Assembly: GCF_003710905.1 (NCBI RefSeq)
Contig: NZ_RHHV01000001.1
Span: 34,377 to 98,376, forward strand
DNA: 64,000 bases
Reading direction: 5' to 3'
Source: Brevibacillus parabrevis
GTDB lineage: Bacteria > Bacillota > Bacilli > Brevibacillales > Brevibacillaceae
How positions within the stretch are numbered: the first letter of the stretch is position 1; each line of letters begins with the position of its first letter. The position numbers and the translations under genes were made by a program. The notes under the pieces were generated by a model. That model had not been told where the DNA came from. It saw only the letters and a program-made list of their open reading frames with translations, and searched no databases. Shown here piece by piece: positions 8,455 through 16,549 of the stretch.

Positions 8455-8788
8455 TTGTAGAGGAAGCTTGCGCAAATCATATTAATACTGGTCAGCATTC
8501 TTTCCCAACTAAGTGTGTCCGAATTCATGGGGGACTTAAAGAGAGAAGCTCACTGATGATTTTTGAAAGTTTGAAAATATAAAGTAACTATAGGGAAGTC
8601 GACAGTCCTGTTGAAGAATATATATGTGGAGACGATAGGATGAAGCAGGAAAGTGATTGAAGAATACAAACGAAGCCATCTGTGGGGGAATTTTGAAGGT
8701 TAGCGTTCAGGTGAGAGATAGAGGAAGTGAAGTAGAGACAGCGTTCACGTTTAAGGTTTGTAACAGCAGTTGGGAGCAAAAAAGGAAG

Positions 8789-8825
8789 GAGCCACAACTT
8801 TCAACATCACGACAGGTTGTGGCTC
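8789..8825 (-). terminator. Hairpin, probable terminator of the leftward gene set
   Basis: GAGCCACAAC (8789-8798) and GTTGTGGCTC (8816-8825) form a perfect 10-bp stem. Read on the minus strand it is followed after four bases by a T-rich run, which suits termination of leftward transcripts from 8989-9255. Confidence 0.5.
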
Positions 8826-8988
8826 ATAACTGAATGAAGTATATATGTTGCCCAATATAGAGCATGCTCTTGGTTCAACAAACTGCCAAGTAACGAAGAA
8901 AATAGCAGCCCCATTACGTAATTTTTTGACACGTTAATCTGGAAGAGCATTGTATAGGCTCAATAGTAAATTACGTATGTTGATCTCC

Positions 8989-9255
8989 TCAGTCCTCCCT
9001 GAAATTATGAATTAATTTTCTAAGCAAGCTCGCGATTCCCATTCCAATAGATGCAGTAAGCAAATTAATAAATAGAAATGAAATTGACCAAGTCAATGCA
9101 AAATATTTTAGGAACAGAATCCCTAGCATCGCATTAGTGAATAAAAGGACAAGAAAATGAATCTTTGGTAAAAAAAAACGTAAACACCCAGTGATAATTA
9201 TAGAAAGTATATGAAATGCAATTAAATAAGAACCAATAAATATTAAAAATTCCAT
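8989..9255 (-). CDS. Small hypothetical membrane protein (88 aa)
   Basis: I do not recognise this family. The 88-residue product has three hydrophobic segments (about residues 3-25, 32-50 and 53-75) and a short positively charged C-terminal tail (RKLIHNF). The ATG at 9255 is preceded on its strand by AAAGGAAGTGG at good spacing, which supports real translation. It lies 55 bp after the upstream hypothetical gene on the same strand, so the two may be cotranscribed. Base composition is AT-rich, like the surrounding island and unlike the rest of the window. No function is proposed. Confidence 0.6.
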   Translation of the reverse strand: MEFLIFIGSYLIAFHILSIIITGCLRFFLPKIHFLVLLFTNAMLGILFLKYFALTWSISFLFINLLTASIGMGIASLLRKLIHNFRED

Positions 9256-9310
9256 AATTCCACTTCCTTTGAAGCGAATTGTTAAACAACAAATTACTTT
9301 TTTGAACTAT

Positions 9311-10387
9311 CTAATTATTGGTTATATCGAAGTCAACTAATCTTAGATTATCTAGTTTCTCAAGATAAAAATTAGCTAATACAGAGCCATCATCGATGCT
9401 ATATTGCCGAATAAGTCCTTCATATTTATAGGATTTTCCGTAATATGCTTTATCAAATGTATATAGAACGTGTAATACTTTGCCTTTAATTTTGGATTGG
9501 ATACTAATTAAATGCTCATTTGATTCATTTTGCAATTTCAAGACACTATTGACCTTATTTTGTTTTATCTGAATAAAAACTCCATTATAGAACAGCACAT
9601 GTATTCCTTGGTAAGCAGGAAATATTTTAAATACTTTACCAGTTCCGTTTGTAAGGGGTATCTCTTGAAGATTATCTGCTGTATCTATAAATAGCAATTT
9701 TCCATCATTAGAATACATATATATCAAATCGTTACTTGTGGTAATGGATCTGAACTCAAATCGGGGAGATCTGCCAAGTACAAATTTTTTTACTATTTCA
9801 CCATTGAAATTTACTTTTAATATTTGCTCTTCTTTAACTGTTGGGTCAAATGTTAATACATATATATGATTATTAAAAAAGGTTCCGCTTGTGAAAAATC
9901 CATTATTTAGAACAAATTCGACAGGTTCACTTTTAGCGTTAAGTAAATATATTCCACTCGTGTAAGAAATAATTCCCTTCTCTTTTTTTTGCCCCCAGTT
10001 GGTGATAAATGTAATTTTATCATTGTTATAGAATGTATTTGTAATTCCTTTTCCTGACTCAATTCTTTTCTTAATTAACCGTCCATTTTTAGAAAGAATA
10101 TAGTAATCGCCTTTATATCTAGAAGAAATATAAAAATCATTCTTATGCTTAATAAGACTATTTAATGCTCCTTGGTCAATACTCTCTTCATTTATTTTTT
10201 TGTCTTCAGAATATATCTCTAATTTACTTTTGTTCTCTATAAATGAAGTGCGAAGTATTATGTAATTTTCTGCATTTTTATTAATCTTATATGAAAGTTG
10301 TCCGGTGCTTAACATTATTATACTTAAAACACCTGTAACTCCAAAAACTAACAGAAAAAATTTAAAACGTAAATATTTACTTCTCAT
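9311..10387 (-). CDS. Hypothetical membrane-anchored extracellular protein, beta-propeller-like
   Basis: This 358-residue protein begins with basic residues and one hydrophobic segment (about residues 9-30), consistent with a signal anchor, followed by a long extracytoplasmic part. That part is rich in alternating short beta-type stretches (for example DFYISSRYKGDYYILSKNGR and LIYMYSNDGKLLFIDT), suggesting a propeller-like repeat fold. No catalytic motif is recognised. The gene is strongly AT-rich. It lies between the secreted papain-like protein gene and the small membrane protein gene, all on the minus strand, although a perfect hairpin separates it from the upstream gene. A GAGTC-type weak ribosome-binding site (AGGAGAGTC) precedes the ATG at 10387. 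Confidence 0.65.
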   Translation of the reverse strand: MRSKYLRFKFFLLVFGVTGVLSIIMLSTGQLSYKINKNAENYIILRTSFIENKSKLEIYSEDKKINEESIDQGALNSLIKHKNDFYISSRYKGDYYILSKNGRLIKKRIESGKGITNTFYNNDKITFITNWGQKKEKGIISYTSGIYLLNAKSEPVEFVLNNGFFTSGTFFNNHIYVLTFDPTVKEEQILKVNFNGEIVKKFVLGRSPRFEFRSITTSNDLIYMYSNDGKLLFIDTADNLQEIPLTNGTGKVFKIFPAYQGIHVLFYNGVFIQIKQNKVNSVLKLQNESNEHLISIQSKIKGKVLHVLYTFDKAYYGKSYKYEGLIRQYSIDDGSVLANFYLEKLDNLRLVDFDITNN

Positions 10388-10410
10388 AGACTCTCCTTTT
10401 TAATATAGAC

Positions 10411-10447
10411 AGAAAGGTAGGAAAATACGGGATTTTCCTACCTTTCT
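10411..10447 (-). terminator. Strong hairpin between the two island genes
   Basis: A 15-bp perfect stem (AGAAAGGTAGGAAAA at 10411-10425 with TTTTCCTACCTTTCT at 10433-10447) encloses a 7-base loop. It begins eight bases after the stop of the secreted-protein gene. T-rich sequence within the stem and just after it fits termination or readthrough control. Confidence 0.75.
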
Positions 10448-10454
10448 TGTGCTT

Positions 10455-11309
10455 TTAGATACCAGCACTGTAGAATGGGATAACCTTCGAAGAATTAGCA
10501 ATATCTTCTGGCCATACTTCATCTCCGCCATCAGAATCTAGGTTAAAGCCTTGGTTATACCATGCACGCCAGACTATTTGTGAGCAGTAGAAAGATGTAG
10601 TGTCCCATTTGTCGAAGTAATTAAAGTTGTAAGGTTTGTACAAGTTGTCCTCAGCGTATAGTGCAGCGTCAGTGTAGTCGGATAAAGAAGCTTTTTTTAC
10701 GTGATATCCTGCCACAGTATCGTATCGATTTGCCCAGTCATTTATGTGCCAATAAACGCCGTCAATTTTCGGCGCTTGCGGACTCCACCCTTTTGCGAAC
10801 GACTCTATAGTCCAGGAGTTGCTATCCTCAGATACAATAGCAGCATGACCTCCGTAAAACGTACCTGAACTTTCTGATCCAGAATCAAGTGTAATCAGTA
10901 TATCGCCATAAGTGCCAATCTGCCCGGTTCCAGATGTCGTTTCCAACTGAAGTTCCCCAGATTCTTCATTGTAAGAGAAGTTCTGTTTCTCAAATTTAGG
11001 ATCGATTGACGTAATAATACGGATCATCTCAACCTTTTCATTCTTTTTCCCTAGGTTGGCTTTCTGTTTGTCTACTTCGTCCTTAAATTCTTCACGTTGT
11101 TTTTGGATGATTTTCGACCAGTTCTCCCTTGTCTGTTTGAGTCGTTCTTGTCTCTGGTTCAGCAATTTGATTACCTCTTGTTCGCTTTTCCCACTTGCTA
11201 AGGCAACTTTTTGAATTTCCTCATTGTTATACTCTGATTCAGCATTCACGATACTTAATGGGCTGGATATTAATGCAAAGATAGCAAAAGCGCTCAGTAA
11301 CTTTTTCAT
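10455..11309 (-). CDS. Secreted YycO/YiiX-like (permuted NlpC/P60) papain-fold protein
   Basis: The 284-residue protein has a classical signal peptide (residues 1-23, cleavage probably after VNA), a charged coiled-coil segment (about 45-95) and a C-terminal domain with the motif set of permuted NlpC/P60 proteins: GDILIT near 135, GGHAAIV with the candidate catalytic His155, and FYCSQIVWRAWY with candidate nucleophile Cys242. In this class histidine precedes cysteine, the reverse of standard NlpC/P60. Known members act as peptidases, amidases or lipid-cleaving enzymes, so cell-wall peptide cleavage is plausible but not shown. The ATG at 11309 follows TAGGAGGAC. It lies in the AT-rich island. 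Confidence 0.8.
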   Translation of the reverse strand: MKKLLSAFAIFALISSPLSIVNAESEYNNEEIQKVALASGKSEQEVIKLLNQRQERLKQTRENWSKIIQKQREEFKDEVDKQKANLGKKNEKVEMIRIITSIDPKFEKQNFSYNEESGELQLETTSGTGQIGTYGDILITLDSGSESSGTFYGGHAAIVSEDSNSWTIESFAKGWSPQAPKIDGVYWHINDWANRYDTVAGYHVKKASLSDYTDAALYAEDNLYKPYNFNYFDKWDTTSFYCSQIVWRAWYNQGFNLDSDGGDEVWPEDIANSSKVIPFYSAGI

Positions 11310-11584
11310 AAAGTCCTCCTAAATTAAAATTGTAATGATATAAACAGGATGGAAATTGCGAAAAACTTACCTTTTTGTCCCGAAGTGTAAGTAGATAACT
11401 TTTTATGAAAAATTTTACATTTTTTATTTTGTATGTCAATGCTATTTGCTAAATTAATTCTATTAATTTGACTACGCTTATGCTCACTCATTTTTTCCTG
11501 TTTTTAGTGCTAAAATTTCATTAGCTTTTTGCTACTTACAATCCACATGATCACCTTTTGACTGATCATCTTTTATTTTGCTGT

Positions 11585-11773
11585 ATGACGATGATCGTGG
11601 TGACGCACGAGATGGGCTTTGCCCGCGAAGTGGCAGATCGGGTCGTCGTCATGCACGATGGCAGGATCATTGAAGAAGGCCCGCCAGCTCGGCTCTTTTC
11701 TGCGCCAAGTCATGAACGAACCAAACGATTTTTAAGCCAGCTGTCGTCAGAGCGTCTCACCGGCCAGTTATAA
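11585..11773 (+). pseudogene. 3' stump of an amino-acid ABC transporter ATPase (GlnQ type)
   Basis: Only the last 62 codons of a polar-amino-acid ABC ATPase remain, starting at the conserved MTMIVVTHEMGFA (switch histidine region) and running through VADRVVVMHDGRIIEEG to the normal C-terminus. Walker A, signature and Walker B are missing, and the sequence directly upstream is AT-rich and unrelated. The transition at about 11580 is abrupt. This marks the right-hand edge of the AT-rich island and implies that a deletion or replacement removed the front of an amino-acid transporter operon. Confidence 0.85.
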
Positions 11774-11795
11774 AGGGCCGGGAGACGTTTTTTTG
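11753..11795 (+). terminator. Terminator of the former amino-acid transporter operon
   Basis: CGTCTC-A-CCGGCC pairs with GGCCGG-G-AGACG and is followed by seven T. It overlaps the last codons of the ATPase stump. Confidence 0.85.
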
Positions 11796-11848
11796 TGCAA
11801 CGGGAACGCGGGCCAGGCAAGCTTGAGCAGATTTATCCGGCGCGCCTA

Positions 11849-11889
11849 AGGCACTTTTTTGTGCCTATGCTACTAAAAAGTACGTACTT
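11849..11889. promoter_or_regulatory. HxlR-type operator, copy 1 (upstream of the MFS gene)
   Basis: This 41-bp segment begins AGGCACTTTTTT and ends AAAAAGTACGTACTT. It matches the segment at 13955-13995, next to the HxlR gene, at about 35 of 41 positions. It lies 120 bp upstream of the MFS start. Sharing suggests that the HxlR protein controls both loci. Confidence 0.75.
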
Positions 11890-12008
11890 CCGCTAAAAGC
11901 TCGCATGCTCGATAATGGCAATCAGCAACACAACATATTCGCCAATCATGATGTGCAAGGGCCCTGCCGAATGACTGGCAAGTAAAATAACAGGAGGATG
12001 TTTTCATC

Positions 12009-13217
12009 ATGAGCACAGCTATCAACCGAGAGCAGCATGAAAAAGGTGCGAAAAACTCCACGCTCGCTATACTTGCTCTCGCAATCAGTGCATTTGGCAT
12101 TGGAACGACGGAGTTTGTCATTGTCGGTCTGTTGTCTACTGTCGCGCAGGATTTGCATGTAACGATCACGCTCGCCGGACTTTTGATTTCCGGCTACGCG
12201 CTGGGCGTGGCTGTGGGAGCGCCGATCATTACCGCGCTGACCAGCCGAATCCCGCGCAAGACGCTGCTGCTTTTGCTAATGGTGGTCTTCATCGTCGGAA
12301 ACAGTGTCGCTGCGCTGTCATCAAGCTTTGCTTTGCTGCTCATTGCCCGTTTCATCACGGCCTTTTCCCATGGTGTCTTCTTTTCCATTGGCTCGACCAT
12401 TGCGGCAGACCTGGTGCCTGAAAATAAACGGGCAAGTGCGATCGCGACGATGTTTACCGGATTGACGGTCGCCACGGTTACAGGTGTGCCTTTGGGAACG
12501 TTTATTGGTCAAATGTTTGGCTGGAGAGCGACGTTTTGGGGCGTAGCCATCCTTGGCCTGATTGCTTTGGTGGCGACCGCGATACTCGTTCCCAGCCAGT
12601 TGAAAACAGGCAAGCCTGCCTCATTGAAAGATCAAGTGAAAATTATCACAAATAGCCGATTGTTGCTGGCCTTCGCCATTACGGCACTCGGTTACGGCGG
12701 AACGTTTGTCACCTTTACGTTTTTGACGCCGCTTTTGGAAGAGATCACAGGCTATCATGCCAATGTCGTCAGCCTGATTTTGCTTGTGTACGGCATCGCT
12801 ATTGCCATCGGTAACACAGTCGGAGGGAGGGCAGCCGACAAAAATCCGCTGCGAGCGTTGTTCTTCATGTTTGTGGTTCAGGCAGTCATTTTGCTCATTC
12901 TTACGTTTACCGCGCCGTTCAAGGTGGCAGGCACGATTACGATTATGTTGATGGGCTTGCTGGCGTTCATGAATGTGCCAGGGCTGCAAGTATACGTGGT
13001 GCAGCTCGCGGAAAAATACGTTCCCGGCGCGGTGGATGTGGCGTCTGCGATCAATATTGCCGCGTTTAATCTCGGAATCGCCATCGGAGCTTTTGTAGGG
13101 GGAATCGTTGTAGATTCGCTGGGCTTGATTCATACGCCGTGGATCGGCGGAGTGATGGTGTTGGGGGCGGCGATTCTTACTGCCATCAGCGGAAAACGGG
13201 AAAAGGCGCGCCGTTGA
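12009..13217 (+). CDS. MFS transporter, DHA1 family (AraJ/YtbD-like)
   Basis: This 402-residue exporter has twelve predicted helices and the conserved start region IGTTEFVIVGLL followed by motif A-like sequence after TM2 (ALTSRIPRKTLL). Such proteins belong to the arabinose-efflux/chloramphenicol-type DHA1 group that exports small hydrophobic compounds or sugars. AGGAGG precedes the ATG at 12009. The upstream 41-bp operator shared with the HxlR/aldo-keto reductase locus suggests joint induction with the reductase, perhaps by reactive carbonyls or quinones, as is known for HxlR-family sensors such as YodB and HypR. A perfect terminator follows. In B. subtilis the ytbDE pair of MFS and aldo/keto reductase is a similar combination. 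Confidence 0.88.
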   Translation: MSTAINREQHEKGAKNSTLAILALAISAFGIGTTEFVIVGLLSTVAQDLHVTITLAGLLISGYALGVAVGAPIITALTSRIPRKTLLLLLMVVFIVGNSVAALSSSFALLLIARFITAFSHGVFFSIGSTIAADLVPENKRASAIATMFTGLTVATVTGVPLGTFIGQMFGWRATFWGVAILGLIALVATAILVPSQLKTGKPASLKDQVKIITNSRLLLAFAITALGYGGTFVTFTFLTPLLEEITGYHANVVSLILLVYGIAIAIGNTVGGRAADKNPLRALFFMFVVQAVILLILTFTAPFKVAGTITIMLMGLLAFMNVPGLQVYVVQLAEKYVPGAVDVASAINIAAFNLGIAIGAFVGGIVVDSLGLIHTPWIGGVMVLGAAILTAISGKREKARR

Positions 13218-13241
13218 TTGGCTGCGTTCTTGAAAAAACGA

Positions 13242-13282
13242 AGCAGGCTGTGATCTACTCGCGGATCACAGCCTGCTTTTTG
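13242..13282 (+). terminator. Intrinsic terminator of the MFS gene
   Basis: AGCAGGCTGTGATC (13242-13255) and GATCACAGCCTGCT (13264-13277) form a perfect 14-bp stem with an 8-base loop and a T-run. Confidence 0.9.
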
Positions 13283-13284
13283 TG

Positions 13285-13523
13285 TGGAGGAGGACGCGTA
13301 TTTGCCTGCCAGTTCGTCCAACACTTCGATGAGCGGCAACGTCTTTTTCAGACCAGACTCGCGAAAGTTCGCCGACCATTTCCCGCATTTCACTGGCAAC
13401 CGAGGAAAAGGAGTAGATCATGCCATTGCCGTTGCTGAACTGCCAGCAGCCAAGCCCCAGCGGCGACAGCAGCAGGTCAGAGCTGCCCAGCTGGCGTAAA
13501 ACAGAAGATGCGGTTGCTGCCAA
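13285..13523 (-). pseudogene. Broken aldo/keto reductase
   Basis: On the minus strand the first part encodes a clear aldo/keto-reductase N-terminus (LRQLGSSDLLLSPLGLGCWQF). After a large internal loss a second frame encodes a typical later helix of the same family (GLKKTLPLIEVLDELAGKYA) before the homology stops close to the MFS terminator. The two parts are in different frames, so at least one frameshift and one deletion have occurred. The remnant lies just downstream of the HxlR gene, so it may have been an older member of this regulon. A ribosome-binding site (AGGAG) is still visible before 13523. Confidence 0.75.
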
Positions 13524-13571
13524 GGTGAACCTCTCCTTTTCTCAATCACATGAATGGGGGTGCCGCGGTTG

Positions 13572-13931
13572 TTATTTATTGAGAATGCTGTCTTCCAATA
13601 CAGCATATTTGTCCCCGTACTCCTTGATAATATGCTGTTCACCCCAGGCGCATAACGCGTCCAAAATGCTTTTCAGGCTCCAGCCGTACTCGCTCAGCTC
13701 GTACTCGACCTTTGGCGGAACTTGATTGTAAGTGATCCGGTTGATAATCCCGTCGTCTTCCAGCTCGCGCAGCTGTTGGGTGAGCATTTTTTGCGTGATG
13801 CCGGGCATGAGCCGCTTCAACTCGCTCGTGCGTTTTTTTCCGTGCGTCAGATGGCAAAGAATGACGCACTTCCATTTGCCGCCGATAACTTCGAGTGTGG
13901 CTTCGACTGAAATGTTGTACTTCTTTTTCAA
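13572..13931 (-). CDS. HxlR-family transcriptional regulator
   Basis: This 119-residue winged-helix protein has the HxlR core: VIGGKWKCVILCHL near residues 15-28, the recognition helix ITQKMLTQQLRELEDDG near 45-61, and the wing with YELSEYG near 77. Several family members (YodB, HypR, CatR) sense quinones, diamide or hypochlorite through cysteines; here Cys22, Cys26 and Cys90 (approximate positions) could serve, but this is inference. The TTG at 13931 is chosen because GGAGGGA precedes it by about eight bases. It is divergent from an aldo/keto reductase, and its promoter region carries a 41-bp operator that recurs before the MFS gene at 12009. Confidence 0.87.
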   Translation of the reverse strand: MKKKYNISVEATLEVIGGKWKCVILCHLTHGKKRTSELKRLMPGITQKMLTQQLRELEDDGIINRITYNQVPPKVEYELSEYGWSLKSILDALCAWGEQHIIKEYGDKYAVLEDSILNK

Positions 13932-13954
13932 GAACGGTTCCCTCCTGCATGCAT

Positions 13955-13995
13955 AGGCACTTTTTAGTACCTATCGCACAAAAAAGTACGTACTT
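13955..13995. promoter_or_regulatory. HxlR-type operator, copy 2 (HxlR / aldo-keto reductase intergenic region)
   Basis: This 41-bp segment lies immediately upstream of the HxlR gene and matches 11849-11889 at about 35 of 41 positions; the last 15 bases are identical. It includes GTACGTAC, a perfect palindrome. It is the likely autoregulatory and divergent operator. Confidence 0.75.
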
Positions 13996-14106
13996 TCTCT
14001 TTTGGCTATTGTCTCTCATAATAGCACTTGTCAAACCGTACCCCGCATATTTGACTACTGTAGACTGTCTTTCATAAATAGACAATAGGGATGGAGGAAA
14101 TTAATC

Positions 14107-14949
14107 ATGGCAAAGCATTTGCAAGAGACTACCACACTGTACAACGGCGTGAAAATGCCTTGGCTGGGCCTTGGCGTATTTAAAGTCGCGGAAGGATCGG
14201 AGCTGGAAAACGCCGTAAAAGCTGCGATCCGGCACGGCTACCGGAGCATCGACACGGCGGCGATTTACGAGAACGAAGAAGGTGTCGGACGCGGCATTGT
14301 CGCTGGCCTGAAAGAAGCGGGCTTGGCGAGAGAAGACCTTTTTGTGACGTCAAAAGTGTGGAACGCCGACCTTGGCTACGAATCCGCCTTGGCTGCCTAC
14401 GAAACGAGCCTGAACAAGCTGGGGCTGGATTACCTCGATCTGTACTTGATTCACTGGCCGGTGGAAGGCAAATTCAAAGAGGCGTGGAGAGCGCTGGAAA
14501 CTTTGTACAAAGCAGGGCGCGTCAAGGCGATCGGAGTGAGCAACTTCCACATTCATCATCTCGAAGAGCTGCTCAAGGACGCCGAAATCAAGCCGATGGT
14601 CAACCAGGTGGAGTTCCATCCGCGACTGTCCCAAACAGAGCTGCGCGCCTACTGCCGGGAGCAGGGCATCCAGTTTGAAGCGTGGTCGCCGCTGATGCAG
14701 GGCCAATTGCTGGACAATCCTGTCCTGAAAGGGATCGCTGAGAAGTACCAAAAATCGATTGCCCAAATCATCTTGCGCTGGGACTTGCAGCATGGCGTTG
14801 TGACGATTCCGAAATCGACAAAAGAACAGCGCATTGTCGAGAATGCCTCGGTGTTTGATTTTGAGCTGACAAAAGAAGATATGGAGCTGATCGACGGCTT
14901 GAATGAAAATCATCGCGTCGGTCCAGATCCGGACAACTTTGATTTTTAA
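14107..14949 (+). CDS. Aldo/keto reductase (YtbE/YvgN-like)
   Basis: This NADPH-dependent TIM-barrel reductase of AKR5 type reduces glyoxals, diketo-gluconate or other reactive carbonyls. The catalytic tetrad is intact: Asp49 ([12 protein letters not shown]), Tyr54, Lys83 (VTSKVWN) and His116 (YLIHWPVEG). The cofactor-binding [13 protein letters not shown] lies near residue 235. The length of 280 agrees with the family. An ATGGAGGAAATTAATC ribosome-binding region precedes the ATG at 14107. It is divergent from the HxlR regulator and probably induced together with the MFS gene at 12009. A terminator follows within 10 bases. The physiological substrate is unknown; glyoxal or methylglyoxal is the best guess. 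Confidence 0.9.
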   Translation: MAKHLQETTTLYNGVKMPWLGLGVFKVAEGSELENAVKAAIRHGYRSIDTAAIYENEEGVGRGIVAGLKEAGLAREDLFVTSKVWNADLGYESALAAYETSLNKLGLDYLDLYLIHWPVEGKFKEAWRALETLYKAGRVKAIGVSNFHIHHLEELLKDAEIKPMVNQVEFHPRLSQTELRAYCREQGIQFEAWSPLMQGQLLDNPVLKGIAEKYQKSIAQIILRWDLQHGVVTIPKSTKEQRIVENASVFDFELTKEDMELIDGLNENHRVGPDPDNFDF

Positions 14950-14956
14950 TCGATAC

Positions 14957-14997
14957 AGAAAAAGGGTATAGAGCCGCCTCTATATCCTTTTCTTTTT
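14957..14997 (+). terminator. Intrinsic terminator of the aldo/keto reductase gene
   Basis: A stem of about 16 bp with a four-base loop (CCGC) is followed by CTTTTT. It begins eight bases after the stop. Confidence 0.85.
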
Positions 14998-15136
14998 GGG
15001 AAGCGGGAACTGAAACTTGTCAATCTTCCGACACATATTCATGCCCAAAATAGCCAGGTTGAGTCATGTAGCGAAACGGGCAATCGTCATATACTCAATT
15101 TCGTAAAATCATCAGTACGAGGGGGAACGCGGGTAT

Positions 15137-16516
15137 ATGGCGATGCCGCAAACGTATCAGCAAGAAGCAACAGAGGAGCCACAAAAGGAAAAACGCTTGT
15201 ATGTGGCGATCTGGCGGTGGCATTTTTACGCAGGTATTATTTTTGCTCCTTTTCTGATTTTATTAGCTATCACTGGCGGAATTTATTTGTACAAGCCGCA
15301 GATTGAAGCGTGGATGTACAAGGACCTTTACTATGTCGCGGCGGGACATACGGCTGTATCGCCGACCATGCAGGTTGAGGCAGTAAGACAGGCTTATCCG
15401 GAAGCCGTCATCACACGCTACCGTCCGTCTGATGAGCCGACACGAACAGCCGAGGTCGGCATTGTCGAACACAAGGTCAGCAAAACTGTCTTCGTCAGTC
15501 CGTTTGACGGCAAAATCGTCGGCGATCTGAATGATCAGAACAAGCTCATGCAAGTCATGAAAAAACTTCACGGCGAGCTGATGGCAGGGAAAACAGGCGA
15601 CCGGATTATCGAGCTGTCAGCCTGTTGGGGAATGATTTTGCTCGTAACCGGAGTCTATCTGTGGTGGCCGCGCAACACAAAATCGCTGTACGGAACGCTG
15701 ATCCCGAGATTCACGCAAGGAAAACGCATTTTCTGGCGGGATTTGCATGCTGTGCCCGCTTTCTGGCTCTCTTTGTTTACCGCTGTACTGATCATGACAG
15801 GCTTGCCGTGGTCTGGCGTCTGGGGCGATTACGTCAACAAGGCAGCCACTTCCGCACAATCCGGCTACCCCGACCAACTGTGGGGTAGCGTACCGGAGTC
15901 GGTGATCCCGACAAAGGCTGTTGCCGAAGTATCGTGGGCTGCCGAAAACATGCCCGTGCCGGAATCCGCTCAAAAAGGCGGAGTACAAACATTGCCGTTG
16001 GAACAAGTAGTCAACATTGCTACTGAGCGCAAAGTCCCTGCCGGATATACGATCAATCTGCCCGAAGGAGAAAAAGGCGTCTACACCGTGTCGGTTTTCC
16101 CGAAATCTCCGGTAGATAACGCGACGCTGCACATCGATCAATACAGCGGCAAGGTGCTCGCTGACTTGCGTTTTGCCGATTACGGGACAATGGCAAAAGC
16201 AATCGAAATCGGCATCGCTTTGCACGAGGGACGCTTTTTCGGCTGGCCGAACCAGCTTTTGGCGGCATTGACTTGCCTCGGCTTGGTAGGCATTTCGCTT
16301 ACCGGGCTGATCATGTGGTGGAAACGCAAGCCGGCTGGCAAGCTGGGAGCGCCAGCTTTGCCGAAAAACTACAAGCTGATGAAAGGCGTCGCAGCCATCA
16401 TCATCGCGTTTGGACTGTTTTTTCCGCTGGTGGGCATTTCCCTGGTTGCCGTGCTGCTTGTCGATTTGCTTGTCATCAGGCGGATTCCTGCGGCCAAGCG
16501 ATTTTTGGGAGCGTAG
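15137..16516 (+). CDS. PepSY-associated TM protein (PiuB-like)
   Basis: This 459-residue membrane protein has the PepSY-TM layout: a first helix at about residues 29-51 preceded by WRWHFYAGI, an extracytoplasmic PepSY-type domain (about 70-170), further helices near 158-180 and 210-232, a second soluble domain (about 285-355), and three C-terminal helices. Conserved histidines (WRWHFYAG, KKLHGEL, ALHEGRFFG) fall at the membrane faces, as in relatives proposed to be ferric or heme-linked reductases. Members are often iron- or copper-regulated, but no Fur box is visible here. GAGGGGG precedes the ATG at 15137. A response regulator follows after 33 bases and may control it. Confidence 0.82.
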   Translation: MAMPQTYQQEATEEPQKEKRLYVAIWRWHFYAGIIFAPFLILLAITGGIYLYKPQIEAWMYKDLYYVAAGHTAVSPTMQVEAVRQAYPEAVITRYRPSDEPTRTAEVGIVEHKVSKTVFVSPFDGKIVGDLNDQNKLMQVMKKLHGELMAGKTGDRIIELSACWGMILLVTGVYLWWPRNTKSLYGTLIPRFTQGKRIFWRDLHAVPAFWLSLFTAVLIMTGLPWSGVWGDYVNKAATSAQSGYPDQLWGSVPESVIPTKAVAEVSWAAENMPVPESAQKGGVQTLPLEQVVNIATERKVPAGYTINLPEGEKGVYTVSVFPKSPVDNATLHIDQYSGKVLADLRFADYGTMAKAIEIGIALHEGRFFGWPNQLLAALTCLGLVGISLTGLIMWWKRKPAGKLGAPALPKNYKLMKGVAAIIIAFGLFFPLVGISLVAVLLVDLLVIRRIPAAKRFLGA

Positions 16517-16549
16517 GGAGCAGTTGCAAAAGCGAGGAGGGAGAGCGTC

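Larger units (their letters stand above)
8095..8988. other. AT-rich intergenic stretch with decayed coding sequence
   Basis: About 890 bp hold no intact gene. Base composition drops clearly after about 8140. Short open stretches (8322-8528 and 8588-8797 on the minus strand) have no ribosome-binding site or recognisable family. A Rap/TPR-like remnant lies at 8338-8454 and a hairpin at 8789-8825. Another plus-strand stretch around 8690-8810 is open but lacks a start. I read this as the edge of an inserted or replaced segment. Confidence 0.5.
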
